Below, in pieces: positions 42,401 to 45,511 of a stretch of 45,511 nucleotides of DNA (position 1 is its first letter; each line of letters opens with the position of its first letter). The notes beneath the pieces are model-generated. The model was given only the letters and a program-made list of their open reading frames with translations, was not told the origin of the DNA and made no database searches. Source of the stretch: Mycobacterium szulgai (lineage in GTDB: Bacteria; Actinomycetota; Actinomycetes; Mycobacteriales; Mycobacteriaceae); the NCBI RefSeq assembly GCF_002116635.1, contig NZ_LQPW01000153.1, positions 1-45,511 on the forward strand, written 5' to 3'. Position numbers and translations under genes: made by a program.

Positions 42401-45400
42401 TGTGCCAAGCCATTCGGCGTCGTCAGCCCGTTGGACGCCCCGTCGTGATTAACCGCCGAACCCCGTACTAGGGCCAATACCCGGTGGCCGTTCTCGCGTG
42501 CGTCCGAGAGCCGCTCCAACAACAGGACGCCGACACCCTCAGCCCACCCGATACCGTCGGCGGCTGCCCCGAATGACTTGCACCGTCCGTCGGCAGCCAG
42601 CGTTTGCTGTCCCGGGATCTGGGTGAAAACTGCCGGAGTCGACATCACCGTCACTCCGCCGGCCAACGCCAACGAGCACTCACGTAATCGCAGGGATTTC
42701 ACGGCTTCGTGGATGGCTACCGAGGACGATGAGCACGCAGTGTCGAGAACAAGCGTTGGCCCCTCAAGGCCTAGGAAATAAGAAATCCGCCCGGCAGCCA
42801 CGCTGGGCGCGTTGCCGGTCGTCAAGTAGGGCAAGCCGGCGTCGGGGATCTCATCCTCGGGCTCAGTACCCCCTCGGATGTTGGGCATCATTCCGAGGAA
42901 GACCCCCGTGTCGCTTCCCCGAACCGCCGCCGGATCGATACCCGCTCGTTCGAAGAGCTCCCACACAGACTCAAGTGCAAGTCGCTGCTGGGGATCCATA
43001 GTCAAGGCTTCGGGCCAGCTGATCCCGAAGAATGCCGCATCAAAGTCGGCGGCGCCGGACACAAATCCACCAAAGCGCACATGGGAATTGCTGTCGGCGT
43101 TCCAGCCGCGATCGGTCGGCCAGCCCGACACCAGATCGCGGCCCTCGGCGACGGCGCTCCATAAATCTTCAGGCGAATCCAGCCCACCGGGGTAGCGACA
43201 CGCCATGCTCACCACAGCGATCGGCTCTCGCAGGCTTACGAAGTCGTTGAAATCTTTGAGCGTTTTCTGATGGCTTTGTGGCTCCGTGCCCTTGGGTGCC
43301 AGGGAAAAAAGCTTGTCCAGTAGGCCCGCGTCACGGAGCTCGTCGACCGGGATGGACCCAAGGGTGCGCCGCAGAGTTTCCTGGTCGGCTTGCCCGAGCC
43401 GCAGCTTTGCTTCGTCGGATTCGGACTGGATGCCGCCGAGTTGTTGGTGGAGGTGGTGGGCCAGGGCACTGGGGGTGGGGTGGTCGAAGATCAGGCTCGG
43501 CGCCAGCTTCAGGCCGGTGTGTTGCGTTAGGGCGTTGCGTAGTTCGAGTGCGGTCAGCGAGTCGATGCCGAGGTCTTTGAAGGGCTGTTCAGGGTTCAGG
43601 CTGGCCGGGTCTGGGTGGGCCAAAACGGTGGCGGTGGTGGTGACGACCAGGGTGGTCAGGGTGTGTCGTTGTCGGTCGGGGGTTTGGCTGGCGAGTTGGG
43701 TGGTCAGGGTGTGTGGGCTGGCGGTGGCCGCCTGGGGGCGGGTGGTGGTCAGTGCCGACAGGATCGGCGGTATGTCGGTGCGCCGGCTTAGAGCTCGCAG
43801 ATTCAGCGGGGCCAGGACCAGCGCGGGTTGCTGGTAGGTCAGGGCGGCGTCAAACAGGGCCAGGCCGTGTTGGGTGGTGATCGGGGTCAGGCTGGCGCGC
43901 CCGATGCGGGCTTGATCGAGCTGACTGAGGTGGGCGGTCATTTCCGAGGCGCTTTGCCAGTAGCCCCACGCGAGGCTGGTGGCCGGAAATTGGTGGCGGT
44001 GTCGGTGGTGGGCCAGGGCGTCCAGGACGGCGTTGGCTGCGGCGTAGTTGGCTTGGCCGGGGTTGCCCAAAGTGGCTGCGGCCGAGGAGAACAGGACGAA
44101 CGCCGCCAGGTCGTGTTCTGCGGTGAGGCGATGCAGGTGCCAGGCGGCGTCGGCTTTGGCGGCCAGCACGGTGTCGAGTTGGGTTTCGGTGAGTTCGGTG
44201 ACGACGGCGTCGTCGAGGACGCCGGCGGTGTGGATGACCGCGGTCAACCGGTGTTGGGTGGGGATGGAGTCCAGCAGCGTGGCCAACTCCGCGCGGTTGC
44301 TGGTGTCGCAGGCGGTGATCGTGACCTGTGCACCTAGTTCGGTCAACCGCTGGGCCAGTTCCTCGGCGCCCGGGGCGGCTGCCCCGCGGCGCGACACCAG
44401 TAACAGATGCTTGATCCTGTGCTCGGTGATCAGGTGCTCGGCGAAAACCCCGCCCAGCATCCCGGTTCCTCCGGTGATCAAAACGGTCCCGTCAGGATCG
44501 AGTTCGCTGGGGGGGATGAGCACAATCTTTCCGGTGTGCCGGGCTTGGCTCATGTCGCGGAAGGCTTGTGGGGCTTGCAGCAGGCTGTAGGTGGTTGTGG
44601 GCAACGGCGCCAAGATGCCCGCGGTGAACAGGTCGGTCAGCGTGGCCCATGCCTGGTTCAGGTCTTCGGGTCTCGCCGTCTGCAGGTCGTAGGCGTGGTA
44701 GGTCACGCCGGGATGAGCGTCGGCGATTTCGTCGGCCACGCGGATGTCGGTCTTGCTGATTTCGATGAAAGACCCACCGCGAGAAAGCAATCGCAGCGAA
44801 GCATCGACGAAGTCGCCGGCCAAGCTGTTGAGGATCACGTCCACGCCCTGGTGGTCGGTGGCCGCGGTGAAGGCGTCGGCGAAATCCAGCGTGCGCGAGG
44901 AGGCGATCTGCTCGGGCGGGACTCCTAGGTTGGTGAGTATCTGTTGTTTGTTGGGATGCGCGGTCGAAAAGATTTGCGCCCCAAGGTGGTTGGCAATCTG
45001 GATCGCGGCTTGGCCGACGCCGCCGGCGCCGGCGTGGATGAGGACCCGCTGGCCGGCAGTCAGCCCGCCCACCTCGACTAGGGCGATATATGCGGTCAGA
45101 AACGCGACCGGCACCGACGCGGCCTGGGTAAACGACAATCCCGCTGGGATGGGAACCACCATGCGATGATCGGTGACCGCCGTCGGGGCAAAGGCGTTGG
45201 CGGGGAACAACCCCATCACCGCATCCCCGCACTGCACACTGTGCACATCGTCGGCAACCTCGACGACCACCCCGGCAGCTTCACCGCCGAGGCCCTCGTA
45301 TGGGATAGCGCCTACAGCGACGACCACGTCGTGGAAGTTCAAGCCGGCAGCGCGGATCGCCACCCGGATCTGCCCGGGAGCCAGCGCGGTGGGCTCAGTT

Positions 45401-45511
45401 GGCACCAAGGCCAGATTCGCTATGTCGCCCTTGCCGGTGGTGTCGAGCTGCCAGGTGGGGGTGGGTGGTGGTGTCAGGGTGGTGGTTCGGGTGAGGCGGG
45501 GGGTGTGGATG
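33484..45511 (-). CDS. Hybrid PKS-NRPS megasynthase, 3' part (start beyond right edge)
   Basis: The frame is open from the right edge to the stop at 33484, about 4000 residues. Domains in order with rough positions: post-DH linker WQLDTTGKG; ER (45400-44500; HAGAGGVGQ); KR (44490-43960; GGTGMLGG, Ser/Tyr/Asn active site, LDD motif of B-type); ACP (Ser about 43558); KS (43235-41965; Cys in DTACSSSS at 42733-42735, HGTGT, KSNIGHT); shortened AT (41680-41060); carrier GGDSIS (about 40790); C1 (40600-39260) with HAxxxDG; A1 (39160-37745); PCP1 (about 37600); C2 (37440-36100; HHIAADG); A2 (36000-34530); PCP2 (about 34390); thioesterase (34250-33484; GWSFGG). The A2 binding-pocket residues, aligned by hand to GrsA, read D-Y-W-S-V-G-M-V-H-K, close to threonine codes; A1 reads D-T-W-I-I-G-G-I-T-K, unassigned. 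The product is a polyketide-peptide released by hydrolysis or cyclisation. Confidence 0.93.
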   Translation of the reverse strand, partial: IHTPRLTRTTTLTPPPTPTWQLDTTGKGDIANLALVPTEPTALAPGQIRVAIRAAGLNFHDVVVAVGAIPYEGLGGEAAGVVVEVADDVHSVQCGDAVMGLFPANAFAPTAVTDHRMVVPIPAGLSFTQAASVPVAFLTAYIALVEVGGLTAGQRVLIHAGAGGVGQAAIQIANHLGAQIFSTAHPNKQQILTNLGVPPEQIASSRTLDFADAFTAATDHQGVDVILNSLAGDFVDASLRLLSRGGSFIEISKTDIRVADEIADAHPGVTYHAYDLQTARPEDLNQAWATLTDLFTAGILAPLPTTTYSLLQAPQAFRDMSQARHTGKIVLIPPSELDPDGTVLITGGTGMLGGVFAEHLITEHRIKHLLLVSRRGAAAPGAEELAQRLTELGAQVTITACDTSNRAELATLLDSIPTQHRLTAVIHTAGVLDDAVVTELTETQLDTVLAAKADAAWHLHRLTAEHDLAAFVLFSSAAATLGNPGQANYAAANAVLDALAHHRHRHQFPATSLAWGYWQSASEMTAHLSQLDQARIGRASLTPITTQHGLALFDAALTYQQPALVLAPLNLRALSRRTDIPPILSALTTTRPQAATASPHTLTTQLASQTPDRQRHTLTTLVVTTTATVLAHPDPASLNPEQPFKDLGIDSLTALELRNALTQHTGLKLAPSLIFDHPTPSALAHHLHQQLGGIQSESDEAKLRLGQADQETLRRTLGSIPVDELRDAGLLDKLFSLAPKGTEPQSHQKTLKDFNDFVSLREPIAVVSMACRYPGGLDSPEDLWSAVAEGRDLVSGWPTDRGWNADSNSHVRFGGFVSGAADFDAAFFGISWPEALTMDPQQRLALESVWELFERAGIDPAAVRGSDTGVFLGMMPNIRGGTEPEDEIPDAGLPYLTTGNAPSVAAGRISYFLGLEGPTLVLDTACSSSSVAIHEAVKSLRLRECSLALAGGVTVMSTPAVFTQIPGQQTLAADGRCKSFGAAADGIGWAEGVGVLLLERLSDARENGHRVLALVRGSAVNHDGASNGLTTPNGLAQQRVIRQALANADVEAASVDMVEAHGTGTMLGDLIEAGALMATYGRNRPPGRPVWLGSLKSNIGHTSAAAGVGGVIKAIEAMRHDVIPPTLHAKEPAPFVDWSPESVSLAIAPQPWPRRGEARRAGVSAFSLSGTNAHLIIEEAPQVPTADGTDDASNDELIPVIPWVVTAKSEEALPMQAARLVKLLEQNSDLRPLDVGFSLASSRAQFEHRAVIVGRDRDALLGGLRALATDAASSAVVRGVAGVSTRTAAVFPGDGGQLLGVGDQLYASFPLYANAFDEVCSFFGTRLERPARLFAIEVALFRLAESWGFRPDFVMGHSAGEITAAYVAGLWSLADTCALVAATAADAIAVCERLSYLTPTIGIISGVTGKPVESAVLSRPEYWVDRLKESVPGTDDGRAPGEVDNVLEIGPALLQQSESDETLSFAAELARVYVCGTPIDWPSAFAGSSARRVDLPTYAFQRKRLWLDPAVNGNAPPRTRSAARPPTSTTQGNASSEPPRTDTERTLAATIEQVLGVQHVGRTDQFLALGGDSISSLQLANRVRAAGLPLSPQMVFEHRTIMELAAALDEAETESGSDTFGLNDDDVRYPPMSMSGLSPAELTALQASGLDDVMMLSPLQQGLLVFALLNDTPADDPYVMRVAVDVSGSLDAELLRDCVSATLNRHRNVQVSFITDGLPHPVQVVPSEVDLPWRQLQVDPEAAAALETEEQRRGFDLERGPAIRFLLLELPNARWRFHIAVHAIVLDGWSLALFVGELFTLYHAGGNVAALAPAPRPYRDYIGWLNRRDLAPSEQVWREHLAGLPAPTLLSEAVSASPSGGLPKRAKLVLDTAATAGLVDCARNCGVTVNTLTQVAWALVLSALTGREDVVFGVAVSGRPTELAGVESMVGLLINTVPLRVRLDPKSSVAEHCSTVQRDAARLREHAYFSHAWLRQLAGVGEMFDTLLVFENFPSDGLFVNDLTAGAATFHLSEVVSPTHFPVTVVVELIAGELTLRVETTVNSGVLAAPTGLDVADLADRVARVLVAMAADPARALSSIDMLDEDEHTRLDGWGNRAVLAALAEPATPLSIPEMFAAQVQRSPAAVAVVSGERSLSYRELDEAANRLAHLLIEHGAVPGTSVALLFTRSPEAIVAILAVLKTGATYLPIDPMHPQARVEFMLQDARPVAAVTTTSLRKRLAGHDLLVLDIEAPRMAAGPCTALPAPAPDNIAYMIYTSGTTGTPKGVAITHQNVTQLLRASNAGPASAPGKVWMQWFSYGFDTSVWEIFSALVHGGRLVVVPESVTRSATDLHAALVAEQVEVLIQTPSAAAVLSPQDLDSLALIVGAEACPAEVVDKWAPGRLMVNGYGPTETTITCSTSAPLLPGSGVPPIGRPVSGAAFFVLDGWLRTVPAGVVGELYVAGRGVGCGYVRRPGLTASRFVACPFGGPGARMYRTGDLVRWRTDGQLDYVGRADEQVKIRGYRIELGEVASALAQLSGVETAAVIAREDSPGKKRLVGYVTGTVDTRWAREALADRLPPYMIPAAVVVLPALPLTVNGKLDKRALPAPEYGDAERYRAPATPVEETIAGIYARVLGIDRVGVDESFFDLGGDSLLAMRMIAAVNSSLGAQLVVRNLFDAPTVARLAEHIDAGRAGAARRTPLVATERPPVIPLSFAQSRLWFIDQLEGPSPVYNLAWALRLRGRLNIDALRLALADVVARHESLRTIFVAVAGVPQQVVLPAEGIDFGWQVTDSAAWPEWRLHEAIDAAAHYSFDLASEIPLRAQLFRVSDDDFALAVVIHHIAADGWSLRPLVRDLGVAYASRCSALAPDWPSLPVQYVDYTLWQRAILGELADSSSAFDTQVNYWVKALADMDDWLQLPTDRPYPPMADYRGATVRVQWSAQLQQQVARVAREHDATSFMVIQTALSVLLSTIAATNDVAVGFPVAGRDDPALDELAGFFVNTLVLRVQVAGAQSFTELLAQVRERSLEAFGHQDVPFEVLVDKLHPRRSLTHHPLIQVILAWQNDPPAELVLEDLKVDSILVNTHTARMDLVFSLAQRFSDTGEPAGIGGTVEYRTDVFDAASIARLVERLERVLTVMTSDPARLLSSVDVLDEVEHARLDEWGNRAVLASQAPPALASLPALFAAQVARTPEAVALSNGARSWTYRELDEATNRLAHLLATHGAGPKQFVALLFSRSAEAIVAILAVLKTGAAYLPIDPAHPAARIEFMLADAAPIAAITTTGLRTRLDGYDLPVIDVEDDVRNPALASQPSTAPPAPRADDIAYLIYTSGTTGVPKGVAIAHHNVTALLTALDAEMDLVPGQAWTQCHSYAFDYSVWEIWGALLSGGRLVVISEEVVRSPEDLYAILIAEEVSILSQTPSAFYALQAVDARRQDPGQQLSLRAVVFGGEALQPDRLGTWLHKHPGLPCLDNMYGITETTVHASFRQIVESDTTSGASPIGVPLAHLAFFVLDASLRPVPAGVVGELYVAGSGLALGYWCRAALTASRFVACPFGGRGTRMYRSGDLVRWRLDGQLDYVGRGDKQVKIRGYRIELGDVQAALAELDGVEQAVVIARQDGPEERRLVAYVTGTVDPVQARVALASRLPGYMVPAAVVVLEELPLTVNGKLDTHALPAPYYGDTDRFREPNGPVEETLAGIYANVLGLERVGVEDSFFDLGGDSLSAMRAIAAINASLDADVPVRALFEAPTIAGLRRRLDGPIEAAPPELLEIAKQGDGIPLFCPPPGGGFSWQYRNLAAYVNCPVIGFPLPPNGEWLGSIRDIAAKYADTVQKFHATGPYHLLGWSFGGVVAHQVAVELQRRGCAVRRLLVLDAILAPAGTGTIDKDSELVTESSLLITLLQMNGINIGGESRVLTYQQAELISQRHEMTEFSLPPQPIVETMVNNMNSSIRLLSQHVPDVFDGDMIIFSEKRGDGAGLQTMWRPYVAGNITEHLVDSTHFEMLNPKPLTLFGQQLASYLR

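Overview
The window is high-G+C mycobacterial chromosome, most likely from a slow-growing species related to the M. tuberculosis / M. kansasii / M. marinum group. Four complete PE-type genes with Gly-rich PGRS or other C-terminal parts, one PE_PGRS tail, one PPE-MPTR gene, a DUF732 secreted protein, F420-linked enzymes and a canA-cysD-cysNC-Rrf2 block in the order of Rv1284-Rv1287 all point there. The exact species cannot be told from the sequence alone. I saw no tRNA, rRNA, CRISPR array or insertion sequence.

Layout. 1-706: the 3' end of a PE_PGRS gene. 849-4914: sulfur/CO2 block (beta-carbonic anhydrase, ATP sulfurylase small subunit, ATP sulfurylase GTPase fused to APS kinase, Rrf2 regulator). 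4943-12500: a string of single housekeeping or accessory genes (two VOC proteins, an F420-type LLM oxidoreductase, a K+ channel with RCK domains, an SRPBCC protein, a DUF2971 protein facing a Nudix hydrolase, a type II thioesterase, a secreted protein, a CDP-alcohol phosphatidyltransferase). 12723-28626: a PE/PPE island with three PE_PGRS genes on the plus strand, two PE genes on the minus strand that share the same non-PGRS C-terminal domain, and a PPE-MPTR gene; small secreted or membrane genes sit between them. 28775-33474: a nonsense-broken SRPBCC gene, a MerR-controlled small operon, an ArsR-controlled SRPBCC gene, a FAD monooxygenase and a small Cys-rich protein. 33484-45511: a giant minus-strand PKS-NRPS gene running off the right edge.

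The most unusual object is the PKS-NRPS megasynthase. Its visible part reads ER-KR-ACP / KS-AT-CP / C-A-PCP / C-A-PCP-TE on one polypeptide. The AT of the KS module is shortened by about 140 residues and lacks the region with the catalytic His motif. The C domain just downstream has HAxxxDG instead of HHxxxDG. Two consecutive domains around one carrier protein are therefore eroded inside an otherwise intact open frame, which suggests a module that works in trans, passes the chain on, or uses non-standard chemistry. A stand-alone type II thioesterase at 10.5-11.2 kb could serve it but is not next to it.

Regulatory signals visible directly include: an apparently symmetric shared -10 element giving two leaderless genes (VOC and LLM, 17 bp between start codons); other -10 boxes placed exactly 6 nt before start codons; a MerR-type promoter with a 19-bp spacer; and a 26-bp near-perfect palindrome just upstream of an ArsR gene.
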